From assembly GCA_004297445.1 (NCBI GenBank), contig SCUK01000032.1, positions 1-32,657 on the forward strand: a stretch of 32,657 nt of DNA, written 5' to 3'. The notes beneath the pieces were generated by a model that was given only the letters and a program-made list of their open reading frames with translations, ran no database searches and was not told the DNA's origin. This document shows positions 1 to 7,175 of the stretch, one piece after another. Both the position numbers and the translations under genes were made by a program. The stretch is from Anaerolineae bacterium (GTDB lineage: Bacteria > Chloroflexota > Anaerolineae > Anaerolineales > UBA11579). The stretch's first letter is position 1. Each line of letters begins with the position of its first letter.

Positions 1-39
1 GACTTTGGGCAGTTGTAATATGACAATGGACATGGAAAG

Positions 40-93
40 CCTCTTGTGGATTGTTTCGACAAACTAATCATACAAGAGGTCTTTCTTTTTCTC
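40..93 (+). terminator. Terminator-like hairpin with T-rich tail
   Basis: The 8-nt arms CCTCTTGT (40-47) and ACAAGAGG (72-79) are perfectly complementary. Between them GATT/AATC and GTTT/AAAC can extend the stem, giving a long interrupted hairpin capped by CGAC. The T-rich stretch 80-92 follows directly. This is the layout of a factor-independent terminator for a plus-strand gene ending left of the window. A repeat-derived hairpin is the alternative. Confidence 0.55.
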
Positions 94-136
94 AAAACCC
101 ACCGTTTATGGGACAGTCACCCCTCGCGCAGTCCCA

Positions 137-142
137 TATAAT
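137..142 (+). promoter_or_regulatory. -10 box of a leaderless promoter
   Basis: Perfect TATAAT with only 6 nt before the ATG at 149. Transcription would begin at or next to the A of the start codon, and no Shine-Dalgarno sequence is visible, so the transcript is probably leaderless. No clear -35 element is seen. Confidence 0.65.
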
Positions 143-148
143 GGACGC

Positions 149-529
149 ATGGCGCTGACCTACGGAGACATTGACCGCTATTGCCTGAGCCTGCCGGGCG
201 CAGCCCTCACCTACCCGTTCGACTTTGAGACGCCGGTGTTCAAGGTCGGCGGCAAGATGTTTGCGCTCTACGGAATCACCAACGACCCGCCACAGTTGAA
301 TTTGAAATGCGACCCGGACGACGCCGAAGCGCTGCGCTCGCAGTACCCCGCCATCCGGCCGGGTTTTCATATGAACAAAAAACACTGGAATACAATCGTC
401 CTGGATGGCAGTTTATCCGACGCGCTGGTGCGCGAGTTGATAGACCACTCCTATGCGCTGGTGGTGGCCAGCCTGCCGCGCCGCGTCCGTGAGGACATTT
501 CCCCCAAGAAGAGCGGCAAGGCAAAATAG
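149..529 (+). CDS. MmcQ/YjbR family protein
   Basis: A 126-residue protein of the length and pattern of the MmcQ/YjbR family (CyaY-like fold, described as DNA-binding). Typical are the N-terminal helix with CLSLPGA, the FDFETPVFKVGGKMFAL strand pair, the LNLKCDP segment, and GFHMNKKHWNTIVLDG followed by a C-terminal helix (about 97-110) leading into SLPRRVRE. The physiological role of the family is poorly defined. The ATG follows a TATAAT box by 6 nt, which supports this start. It is monocistronic or read with the downstream dehydratase after a 71-nt spacer. The Lys-rich C-terminus is probably disordered. Confidence 0.85.
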   Translation: MALTYGDIDRYCLSLPGAALTYPFDFETPVFKVGGKMFALYGITNDPPQLNLKCDPDDAEALRSQYPAIRPGFHMNKKHWNTIVLDGSLSDALVRELIDHSYALVVASLPRRVREDISPKKSGKAK

Positions 530-550
530 TCACCATTGCCCGGCTTTCCC

Positions 551-580
551 CGTTGACCGTCCCTCATCCACTCGTTGACC
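551..580. repeat. Copy of dispersed CTCGTTGACC spacer repeat
   Basis: CGTTGACC at 551-558 and CTCGTTGACC at 571-580 match the motif found in other intergenic spacers of this window (4941-4950, 7106-7115 inverted, 11933-11942, and in part 31305-31311). It lies between two plus-strand genes and overlaps no coding sequence. Confidence 0.5.
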
Positions 581-600
581 TGTAGAAATTCGCGAGTATC

Positions 601-1569
601 ATGGAAATCATGCTGACTTTGTCCGATATTCAATCCACCCGCGAAAAGATCGCCCCGTACATCGTGCGCACGCCTATGAAGCGCAGCCGCACGCTTAGCG
701 ACGAATTGGGCGCGAACGTCCACATCAAGATGGAGTTATTCCAGAAGACCGGCTCGTTCAAACCGCGTGGGGCCTTCGCCCAGATGCTGGCGCTGAACGA
801 GGAACAACGCGCCCGCGGCGTGGTGGCATGGAGCGGCGGCAACTTCGCCCAGGGGGTGGCCTACGCCGCCTTCATCCTGGAAGTGGACGCGCTGATCGTG
901 ATGCCCGAGACCACGCCACAGAACTACCTGGATGCGACCCGCGGCTACGGCGCCACCATCGAACTGGCCAAAGACATCACCGCCGCATCGGCGCGCATGG
1001 AAGAACTGGCCGCCCAGGGGCGAGCCAAACTGCACCCGTATGACAACCCGGACATGATGGCCGGGGCCGGTTCGCTGGGGCTGGAAATCCTCGAAGACTT
1101 GCCGGGCGCGACGGATATCCTCGTCAGCATCGGCGGCGGCGGGCTGATTGGCGGGGTCATCACCGCGGTGAAGGCGCTGAAGCCCGATGTGCGCATCTGG
1201 GGCGTGGAAACGCTGGGCGCCGAGACGATGAGCGAATCGCTGAAGGCCGGCAAGGTCATCCCCTATGTCCCCAGCTCGCTGGCGCGCACCTTGAGCGCGC
1301 CGTACGTCTCGGCCGAAGCGCTGACCCTGTGCCAGCAGCACATGCACGACCTGATTCTGGTGAGTGATGCCGAAGCCTTCCGCGCCCAGCGCTTTCTATT
1401 GGAACGCCTGAAACAACTCACCGAACTGGCCGCTTCCTGCACCTGGGCCGCGGCGCAGAAAGTGAAGGACCAGTTCACGCCGGACAGCACGGTATGCCTG
1501 GTGCTGTGCGGCGGCAACGTCAGTTTTGAAGACCTGGTGAATTACGGCAAACTGTTTGACAAGGGGTAG
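601..1569 (+). CDS. Threonine dehydratase-like PLP enzyme
   Basis: A fold-type II PLP enzyme of the threonine/serine dehydratase (IlvA/TdcB catalytic domain) or serine racemase-like group, which converts Thr to 2-oxobutanoate or Ser to pyruvate. At 322 residues it lacks the C-terminal ACT-like regulatory domain of biosynthetic IlvA, so it resembles the short catabolic form. Visible motifs: KTGSFKPRGA with the PLP-binding lysine near residue 54, SGGNFAQGVAYAA near 79 (the usual SxGNHxQG, with Phe replacing His), and the phosphate-cup glycine loop SIGGGGLIGG near 177. ATG at 601 or a second ATG at 610 could start the protein; 610 gives a more usual N-terminus. Substrate specificity cannot be read from sequence alone. 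Confidence 0.85.
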   Translation: MEIMLTLSDIQSTREKIAPYIVRTPMKRSRTLSDELGANVHIKMELFQKTGSFKPRGAFAQMLALNEEQRARGVVAWSGGNFAQGVAYAAFILEVDALIVMPETTPQNYLDATRGYGATIELAKDITAASARMEELAAQGRAKLHPYDNPDMMAGAGSLGLEILEDLPGATDILVSIGGGGLIGGVITAVKALKPDVRIWGVETLGAETMSESLKAGKVIPYVPSSLARTLSAPYVSAEALTLCQQHMHDLILVSDAEAFRAQRFLLERLKQLTELAASCTWAAAQKVKDQFTPDSTVCLVLCGGNVSFEDLVNYGKLFDKG

Positions 1570-1572
1570 ATT

Positions 1573-2184
1573 TCAACGACCGCCGGCCAGCACCACCACC
1601 AGCGTGAAGATGTACCAGTGAATCAGGAAGGGGTAAAGGAACGAGCGCGTCTTCCAGGCGATGAGGCCGAACACGAACCCGCCGAAGATGGTGCTCATCG
1701 TTTCCAATTCCGGCTTGCCGAGGTGCATCAGCGCGAACGGCACGGCCTGCAGCCACAACGCATGCGCGCCGAACTCCTTCTTGTAGCCAAACAGCATCCA
1801 GCCACGGAAGATGAACTCCCAACCGATGAGGTCGAGGAAGGTCATCAGGGGCAGGATGGGCGAATACAGCGGTTTGTAATACTCCTGCATCGCCGGGTCC
1901 TGCGCCGCCCACCAGATAATCGGCGTGCCGATGGCAACGCCGATGGCCGTGTAGGTCAGGCCCAGTTTCCAATCCCCGAGCTGAAAGCCAAACTCGCCCA
2001 GCGGCCGCCGGAACACGAACACCGTAATCGCCAGCGGCGCCAGCAGGTACAGGATGACGCGATCCAGCGCGGTGATGCCGGTGAAGCGGTGGTAGTAGTC
2101 GGCCAGCATCAGCAGCGTGCTGGCGATGGTGATGACCACGATGTCTCGGTCGAATTTCAGGTCAAAGTGAAAGAGGTTGCGCAA
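1573..2184 (-). CDS. CPBP family intramembrane protease
   Basis: A hydrophobic protein with several membrane helices matching the CPBP (CAAX protease/bacteriocin-processing, Abi) family. From a TTG at 2184 it has 203 residues. The family motifs appear as WEFIFRGW near 122-129 (usual EExxxR, with the first Glu replaced by Trp), FALMH near 150-154, and a third histidine in FLIHW near 189. These residues would bind metal in the membrane. Substrates are unknown; family members process prenylated or peptide substrates or give immunity to bacteriocins. The start is uncertain: the frame stays open to a TTG at 2262, but that extension would translate three GTCCTGAA-type tandem repeats. It may be the last gene of the DCC-GT39 transcription unit. 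Confidence 0.75.
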   Translation of the reverse strand: MRNLFHFDLKFDRDIVVITIASTLLMLADYYHRFTGITALDRVILYLLAPLAITVFVFRRPLGEFGFQLGDWKLGLTYTAIGVAIGTPIIWWAAQDPAMQEYYKPLYSPILPLMTFLDLIGWEFIFRGWMLFGYKKEFGAHALWLQAVPFALMHLGKPELETMSTIFGGFVFGLIAWKTRSFLYPFLIHWYIFTLVVVLAGGR

Positions 2185-2190
2185 GGGGAA

Positions 2191-2214
2191 GTCCTGAAGT
2201 CCTGAAGTCCTGAA
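2191..2214. repeat. Three tandem 8-bp repeats upstream of the CPBP gene
   Basis: Three consecutive copies of GTCCTGAA occur directly upstream of the likely TTG start of the CPBP protease gene. On the minus strand they form a TTCAGGAC array between the end of the GT39-like gene and the protease start. They could affect leader structure or be slippage-prone. Confidence 0.6.
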
Positions 2215-2285
2215 ATATTGTAAATTATCCCGGATTGCCCGATTACCGCATTGACCCGGCAACCCGGCGCCCCGTCACCATCGTT

Positions 2286-3707
2286 TCAATAATCCAGGTG
2301 GGCGCGATTGCCTTCCGGGCCAAACACCGCCTGCAGGCGCGCTCGGTCGCGGTTGATTTCATAGCCCCAGTTGAAGAACAGCAGGGCCACCAGCAGCGCG
2401 GCCAGGGCCAGGCGGGCGCGCTGCGCAGTCGCCAACGCGGCACGGCCGCCCTCCCACGCTTGCGTGGCAAAGACTGCCAACAGCGGTACGATGGCAAGAT
2501 GGAAGCGCGGCTCCGCCAAAATGAAGACGTGCGGCAGAAGATAGCCGACGAGCACCGCCAGCATCAGCCACGCGGCCGGGTTGCGGCGCGCCCGGATTAC
2601 CGCCAGCGCCGAAGAGACGCTCAGGACTACAAACGGCAGGGTGAACAGCAGAAAGAGCGCCACCAGCGCCGGCAGCGGAATAGGGCCAAAGAAGTTGTTG
2701 GAATAGAAATAGGTCAGGATGCGCTTTTCCAGCCCGAAGAAATGCCCCAGCCGCAGGGCGGCCAGCGGCCAGAAGCGCTCCGGATGCTCGGTGATGAACT
2801 GGCGCGCCAACCGCATGCCCTCGGCATCGCGCTCGGCATCGTCTAGATAGGGAAGCAATTCGAGCGAGGGGCCAAAGGTGAACGTCCCGGTCGTCTTCGG
2901 ATGGTAGCCCATATGCAGGTTGTATCCCATCGAAGTCTCAATGAACGTGAACTTGCCGTACAACATGGAATTGCGCGCCACCCACGGCGCAACCACCAGC
3001 GCGGTGACCCCTGCCAACAGCAGCGCGCGCCGCAAGCCGCGCTGACGCCACAACCAGAGCCCCACCAGCGGCATGGCGAGAGCGATGACCGAACGCGTGA
3101 GCATCGCGCAGCCAAAGAGCACACCGGAAAGGGCGATGACGCGCCAATCGACCGTGCGGTCCGCCCACAGCAGGGCCACCACCGCTGCCAGCAGCAGCGG
3201 GATGAACAGATTCTCGGTGCCGAGGCCGATGGGGTACAGCAACAGCATGGGATACACCGCCAACGCCGTGCCCGCCCAGCGGGCGGCCTTTGCCGATTCG
3301 GGGAAGACCAGCCGCGCCAGCGCGTAGGTCAGCGGGGCCAGCGCCGCGCCGATGAAGGCCTGCACCAGCCGTGCCCAGAAAAACCGGGTCGCGCCCGTGC
3401 CCACCGCGGTATACACCAGCGCCAGGAACGCCGGGTAACCGGGGGCGCGGAACGACGTCTCGATGCCGCGCACAGGGTCGTAATCGCCGGGGGTCAACAA
3501 GTCCACCGGCAGGAACTGGCGCATGATGCCCAGGTCCTCCTCGGCGTACCAGCGGAAGCCGTTTCCCGCCGCCATGCTGCGGCCGAGCATGTCGTACTGG
3601 AACATATCATCCAGGCCGATGCCGAGGTCATGCAGGGCCAGTACCGGAATCAACCGCAGCACCAGCGCAAGCAGATAGAGTTTCGCCCAGGTGGGAATGC
3701 TTTTCAT
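2286..3707 (-). CDS. GT39/ArnT-like membrane glycosyltransferase
   Basis: A 473-residue polytopic membrane protein of the GT-C fold (GT39/ArnT/PMT-like), expected to transfer a sugar from a polyprenyl-phosphate donor on the outer face of the membrane. After the first helix come DLGIGLDDMFQYDMLGRSMAAG (residues about 28-49, carrying the acidic residues typical of the first extracytoplasmic loop) and ETSFRAPGYPAFLAL, followed by about ten further hydrophobic segments and a soluble C-terminal tail. The start is the ATG at 3707: its A is shared with the TGA of the DCC-family gene (TGATG), so the two are probably translationally coupled. The longer open frame upstream is only the shadow of that gene. 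Acceptor and donor are unknown. Confidence 0.8.
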   Translation of the reverse strand: MKSIPTWAKLYLLALVLRLIPVLALHDLGIGLDDMFQYDMLGRSMAAGNGFRWYAEEDLGIMRQFLPVDLLTPGDYDPVRGIETSFRAPGYPAFLALVYTAVGTGATRFFWARLVQAFIGAALAPLTYALARLVFPESAKAARWAGTALAVYPMLLLYPIGLGTENLFIPLLLAAVVALLWADRTVDWRVIALSGVLFGCAMLTRSVIALAMPLVGLWLWRQRGLRRALLLAGVTALVVAPWVARNSMLYGKFTFIETSMGYNLHMGYHPKTTGTFTFGPSLELLPYLDDAERDAEGMRLARQFITEHPERFWPLAALRLGHFFGLEKRILTYFYSNNFFGPIPLPALVALFLLFTLPFVVLSVSSALAVIRARRNPAAWLMLAVLVGYLLPHVFILAEPRFHLAIVPLLAVFATQAWEGGRAALATAQRARLALAALLVALLFFNWGYEINRDRARLQAVFGPEGNRAHLDY

Positions 3708-4111
3708 CAGCCGAGGAACCTTTCGCGCCATTCGGGGCGCGGCATGGGGCATTCGTCCAGGCGGCCAAACCAGCGGTAACGGACGCGGGCGATGAAGTCG
3801 TACAGCGCATCGCGCAGAGGCGCGGGGATTACGGCAATCACCCTCAACAGCGGCCACGGCCAGCGCAGGTAAGCCAGCAGGCGCACCACCGCCGCCGAAC
3901 GGCTGTACGCGCGCCCCGCTTCGATTAGGACGATGGAATCGGTGAAGTCCGCGGGCAGGCCCAGGGCGGCCAGCCGCGCCCGGCCATATTCGGATTGCAG
4001 GCTGGCGTAGCGCAGTTGGGCGGTGCGGTCGCGGTACAGCAGGAAGCGCACCGAGGCGTTGCACAGGTTGCACACGCCATCGAACAGCACCAGCGGCAGG
4101 TCGGCGGTCAT
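3707..4111 (-). CDS. DCC family (DUF393) thiol-disulfide oxidoreductase
   Basis: A 134-residue protein with the signature DGVCNLCN (CxxC at residues 14 and 17) after the first strand, as in the DCC1-like/DUF393 family with a thioredoxin-like fold. Also typical are RYASLQSE, the DSIVLIEAGRAYSRSAAVVRLL segment and a C-terminal RYRWFGRLDECPMP. The function is inferred to be redox exchange through the CxxC; the partner is unknown. The ATG at 4111 fits the family start; an upstream in-frame ATG at 4129 would add six residues. Its stop overlaps the start of the GT39-like gene. Confidence 0.88.
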   Translation of the reverse strand: MTADLPLVLFDGVCNLCNASVRFLLYRDRTAQLRYASLQSEYGRARLAALGLPADFTDSIVLIEAGRAYSRSAAVVRLLAYLRWPWPLLRVIAVIPAPLRDALYDFIARVRYRWFGRLDECPMPRPEWRERFLG

Positions 4112-4150
4112 GCGCGCAGTATATCGCAAAGTGGGTGGAACACTGGTGGG

Positions 4151-4612
4151 TTAACGCTTCTGAACAGTCGAATCGAGTTCTCGCGCCATCACCATCACCT
4201 CAAACCCCATGCGGCGGAAAACCGGATTCAGCACTTTCAACGTGCGGCGAAAACTACGCGGCATTTCATCCTGGGTCAGGACGCGAAAACCAAATTTCTC
4301 GTAGAAGGGCGGCAATTCGTTGTCACACATCAGGTAGAGCGTGCCACTGGATCCCGCCATGAGGTGTTCGATGATGGCGCGCGCCACCCCCCGCCCCTGC
4401 CATGCGGCAGTAACGGCAATGGACGCCAATTCCTGCGAGCCGTCGCGGTGCGGCTTTATCTGGCCGCAGCCAATCGGGCTATCGGCGGAATCCACCGCCA
4501 GCACAAACCGTCGCCAGTCCAGACCGGTGGGGTTGATGTCGCCTTCTTTGATGAGGGCATGGATGGCATCGGAATCTTCGGCGCGGGCGGGGCGCAGGCT
4601 GAAATCTGGCAT
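4151..4612 (-). CDS. GNAT family N-acetyltransferase
   Basis: A 153-residue GNAT acetyltransferase using acetyl-CoA. Motif A is visible as LASIAVTAAWQGRGVARAII (pyrophosphate-binding Q/RxxGxA loop), with an N-terminal RPARAEDSDAIHALI typical of GNATs and a C-terminal PPFYEKFGFR element. The acceptor substrate is not deducible. The ATG at 4612 was chosen because any extension runs through the membrane-protein gene that ends at 4618, 5 nt upstream. The two genes are therefore adjacent in one minus-strand unit. Confidence 0.88.
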   Translation of the reverse strand: MPDFSLRPARAEDSDAIHALIKEGDINPTGLDWRRFVLAVDSADSPIGCGQIKPHRDGSQELASIAVTAAWQGRGVARAIIEHLMAGSSGTLYLMCDNELPPFYEKFGFRVLTQDEMPRSFRRTLKVLNPVFRRMGFEVMVMARELDSTVQKR

Positions 4613-4617
4613 AGGGG

Positions 4618-4908
4618 TCAGCGCAGGAACAGGCCGAGCATCAGGCCATCGAACAGGATGGACAGCGGGAAGAACTGCCGCAGGCGCGCAAGGCGCTCCG
4701 GGTTCGTTTCGAACATGAGGCTGCTGAAATAGCCGAGCCCCGCGCCCAGCGCACCCCCGGCCAGCGGGCCGGCCACCAGCCGCAGGAACTCCGGCAGGAA
4801 CGGCGGGATGTCCAGCGTGAGGAAGAACTGGCGGATGACCACTCCGGCCAGCCCGCCCAGCGCCCCCAGCGCAGCGCATTGCAGTGTGTAGGAGATGCGG
4901 TTTTCCAT
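4618..4908 (-). CDS. Small membrane protein of unknown function
   Basis: A 96-residue protein with two or three hydrophobic, Gly/Ala-rich segments (ALGALGGLAGVVIRQFF, LVAGPLAGGALGAGLGYFSS and a C-terminal LFDGLMLGLFLR). I recognise no family. The Gly-rich helices suggest tight packing or oligomerisation. The ATG at 4908 is preferred over an in-frame TTG at 4914; no strong ribosome-binding site is visible. It precedes the GNAT gene by 5 nt and is probably co-transcribed with it. Confidence 0.6.
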   Translation of the reverse strand: MENRISYTLQCAALGALGGLAGVVIRQFFLTLDIPPFLPEFLRLVAGPLAGGALGAGLGYFSSLMFETNPERLARLRQFFPLSILFDGLMLGLFLR

Positions 4909-4930
4909 CGTCAATAAAGGCCAATGTGTC

Positions 4931-4950
4931 AGCGAGGCAACTCGTTGACC
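4931..4950. repeat. Copy of dispersed GAGGCAACTCGTTGACC repeat
   Basis: GCGAGGCAACTCGTTGACC lies in the short spacer between gatB and the small membrane protein gene. It shares CTCGTTGACC and GAGGCAAC with the spacers at 571, 7106 and 11836. Confidence 0.5.
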
Positions 4951-4953
4951 TGA

Positions 4954-6390
4954 TTATCCTTTCAACAATTCTTCCAGCACGGCGCGGGTCATGTTCGGGT
5001 CAGCCTTGCCCCCTGATTCGCGCATCACCTGCCCCACGAACCAGCCGATGAGCGAGTCTTTGCCGCCGCGGTACTTCTCCACATTGTCCGGGTTGGCGGC
5101 GATGACCTGCCGGGCGATGTCCCGGATGGCGCTGTCATCGCTCACCTGCGCCAGCCCTTCGGATTCCACGATTTCCTGCGGCGTCTTGCCGCTGTCGTGC
5201 GCCTTCTCAATCAGCGACTTCCCGGTGGGCGTGTTGACCGTGTTGGCATCCACCAGTTTGATGATGTCCGCCAGCCCTTCGGCGGTGAGCTTAAGCGCGC
5301 CGGCCTCCAGGCCGCGCTCGTTGAGTAGTTTCAGCACGTCGTTCATCATCCAGTTGCTCACGCGCTTGGCATCGCCGCCATACGCCGCCACCGCGGCTTC
5401 AAAATAATCGGACAGGCTACGTTCACTGGTAAGGATGTTGGCATCGTACTCCGGCAGGCCGTACTGCTCGATGAAACGCAGCCGGCGCGCCAGCGGCAAT
5501 TCGGGGAAGTCTGCCAGCAGACCGGACAGCCACTCTTCATCGAGATGCACGGCCAGCAGGTCGGGTTCCTTGAAGTAGCGGTAGTCGGCCTCGGTTTCCT
5601 TGGAGCGCATTTTGCGCAGAGTCTGGGTGTTCTCGTCCCAGTCCAGCGTCCAGGCTTCGATTTTCTCGCCCGATTCATACGCCTGAATCTGGCGCGCGAT
5701 TTCCTTCTCCACCGCGGCGCGCACGCCTTCAATGGAGTTAACGTTCTTGATTTCGGTTTTGGTATTGAAAACGGTCTCGCCCTTCACACGGATAGAGACG
5801 TTGGCATCGGCGCGTAGGTGCGCCTTCTCCATATCCGCCTCGGAGATATCCAGCCAGCGCAGCAACTGGCGCAAACGGATGAGGTACTCGGCGGCTTCGT
5901 CGGCGCTGCGGATATCCGGCCCGGTGACCATTTCAATCAGCGGCACGCCACAGCGGTTAAAGTCAATCAGGCGGCGGCCCTTTTCGTTGCGGGTCTTGCC
6001 GGCGTCCTCTTCCATGTGCAGTTTATGGATGCCCACCCGGCGGGTGCTGCCGTCCGGCATCGGCACATCCATGTGCCCACCCCTGGCGATGGATTTGTCG
6101 TATTGCGTGATTTGATATCCCTTGGGCAGGTCCGGGTAAAAGTAGTTCTTGCGGTCGAAGTAGGACTCGGTCTGAATGTCGGCGTTCATGGCATGGGCGA
6201 GGCGCACGGCTTTTTCCACCACGGCGCGGTTGGGCGCCGGCAGGCTGCCGGGCAGTCCGCTGCACACCGGGCAGATGTTGGTGTTGGGCGCGTCATCCCA
6301 CGAGTCGGCCTTGCAGCCGCAGAAGATTTTGGTCTCGGTATTGAGCTGGATGTGGGTTTCCAGCCCGATAATGGCTTCGTATTCGGTCAT
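4954..6390 (-). CDS. gatB: Asp/Glu-tRNA amidotransferase subunit B
   Basis: A 478-residue GatB, the kinase/transamidase subunit of GatCAB. It phosphorylates and then amidates misacylated Glu-tRNA(Gln) or Asp-tRNA(Asn). Full length for the family. Hallmarks: N-terminal YEAIIGLETHIQLNT, the zinc cysteines CGC (24, 26) and CPVCSG (41, 44), RKNYFYPDLPKGYQITQ, the HLRADANVSIR signature near 192, and a C-terminal YqeY-like tail domain. A TATAAT on the minus strand (6397-6402) lies 6 nt before the ATG, so gatB can be expressed from its own leaderless promoter although it also follows gatC, gatA and the AlkD-like gene. Confidence 0.96.
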   Translation of the reverse strand: MTEYEAIIGLETHIQLNTETKIFCGCKADSWDDAPNTNICPVCSGLPGSLPAPNRAVVEKAVRLAHAMNADIQTESYFDRKNYFYPDLPKGYQITQYDKSIARGGHMDVPMPDGSTRRVGIHKLHMEEDAGKTRNEKGRRLIDFNRCGVPLIEMVTGPDIRSADEAAEYLIRLRQLLRWLDISEADMEKAHLRADANVSIRVKGETVFNTKTEIKNVNSIEGVRAAVEKEIARQIQAYESGEKIEAWTLDWDENTQTLRKMRSKETEADYRYFKEPDLLAVHLDEEWLSGLLADFPELPLARRLRFIEQYGLPEYDANILTSERSLSDYFEAAVAAYGGDAKRVSNWMMNDVLKLLNERGLEAGALKLTAEGLADIIKLVDANTVNTPTGKSLIEKAHDSGKTPQEIVESEGLAQVSDDSAIRDIARQVIAANPDNVEKYRGGKDSLIGWFVGQVMRESGGKADPNMTRAVLEELLKG

Positions 6391-6396
6391 GGTTTC

Positions 6397-6402
6397 ATTA
6401 TA
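6397..6402 (-). promoter_or_regulatory. -10 box of a leaderless gatB promoter
   Basis: Minus-strand TATAAT with 6 nt before the gatB ATG. It lies in the 24-nt spacer after the AlkD-like gene. There is no room for a leader with a ribosome-binding site. Confidence 0.6.
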
Positions 6403-6414
6403 AAGGGCAACGCC

Positions 6415-7092
6415 CTACTTCTTTATCTTCTCGACATGTTTCGGGTCGGTCAGTTCCTTCAGCGCATCCGTCCCCACCCAGCGGGCGGTCTTGTCCGCGC
6501 TGGCGGCGAGGCGCTTTGACAGCGTCACCGCTTTGCGATTCAGGGCGCGATTGCGCTTGCCAATCTGGCGCAACGCCCAGTTCACCGCTTTCTTCACGAA
6601 ATTACGCGGGTCGGTGGCGGCGTCTTCAATGAACGGCAGGAACGCTTCAAAGTCGGCGTCGGCGGCTTTCTTATCATGTACCGCTGTCCAGGCCATCAGG
6701 GCGAACCCGGCGCGTTTTTCAAACTCCGGCTGGCGGCGAGAATATTCGCGGGCTTTGGCGAAGGCATGCGGCGTACGGTCGAACAGGTTGCCGATCACCT
6801 GGTCGCACAGGTCCCAGGAGTTGAAGTCGGCCGTCCAGGCATCCATCAGGTCGGGAGTCACCTGTTTGGGGTCAGCGATCATCGAAGCAAGGATGCGGGC
6901 TTCGTGCATGCCGGTGCCCCACAGGGCCAGGGCCAGCGGGTGGTCCTTCTTGAGTTCTTCGGCAAGGGCGCGCAGTTTGGGGATGCGGATGCCGTAGGCC
7001 TTCTCGGCGTTGATGCCAAAGCGCGCCATGCCGGCGCGGTCTTCGGGGTTGCCCAGGGTTTCAAGTCGGCGCAGGACTTTACGAGTTTCCAT
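6415..7092 (-). CDS. AlkD-like DNA alkylation repair protein
   Basis: A 225-residue HEAT-like repeat protein of the AlkD/DNA alkylation repair family, which excises alkylated bases such as N3- and N7-alkylpurines. Visible family features: GIRIPKLRALA, HEARILASMI, the signature WDLCDQVIGNLF, RAGFALMAWTAVHDKK, and FVKKAVNWALRQIGKRN near the C-terminus. It sits between gatA and gatB in the same orientation, an unusual neighbour for the amidotransferase genes. The ATG at 7092 follows a spacer holding an inverted repeat. Confidence 0.9.
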   Translation of the reverse strand: METRKVLRRLETLGNPEDRAGMARFGINAEKAYGIRIPKLRALAEELKKDHPLALALWGTGMHEARILASMIADPKQVTPDLMDAWTADFNSWDLCDQVIGNLFDRTPHAFAKAREYSRRQPEFEKRAGFALMAWTAVHDKKAADADFEAFLPFIEDAATDPRNFVKKAVNWALRQIGKRNRALNRKAVTLSKRLAASADKTARWVGTDALKELTDPKHVEKIKK

Positions 7093-7104
7093 GTTGTATT
7101 GAAG

Positions 7105-7171
7105 AGGTCAACGAGTTACCGAGGCACGAGGAAAGACCGCGGTGACACATTACTCGTCGACCGGTTGACCT
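7105..7171. repeat. Inverted-repeat element between gatA and the AlkD-like gene
   Basis: AGGTCAAC at 7105-7112 and GTTGACCT at 7164-7171 are perfect inverted ends. Inside are GAGTTACCGAGGCACGAGG and an inverted ACTCGTCGACC. The unit belongs to the dispersed GTCAACGAG family seen in other spacers here and can fold into an imperfect hairpin, which may attenuate transcription between gatA and the downstream genes. Confidence 0.6.
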
Positions 7172-7175
7172 TTCG

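Noticed and set aside
3708-4073. N-terminal extension of the GT39-like gene
   Set aside because: The extra 122 residues are Arg/Pro/Ala-rich and lie on top of the DCC-family gene in another frame; the TGATG junction marks the true start.
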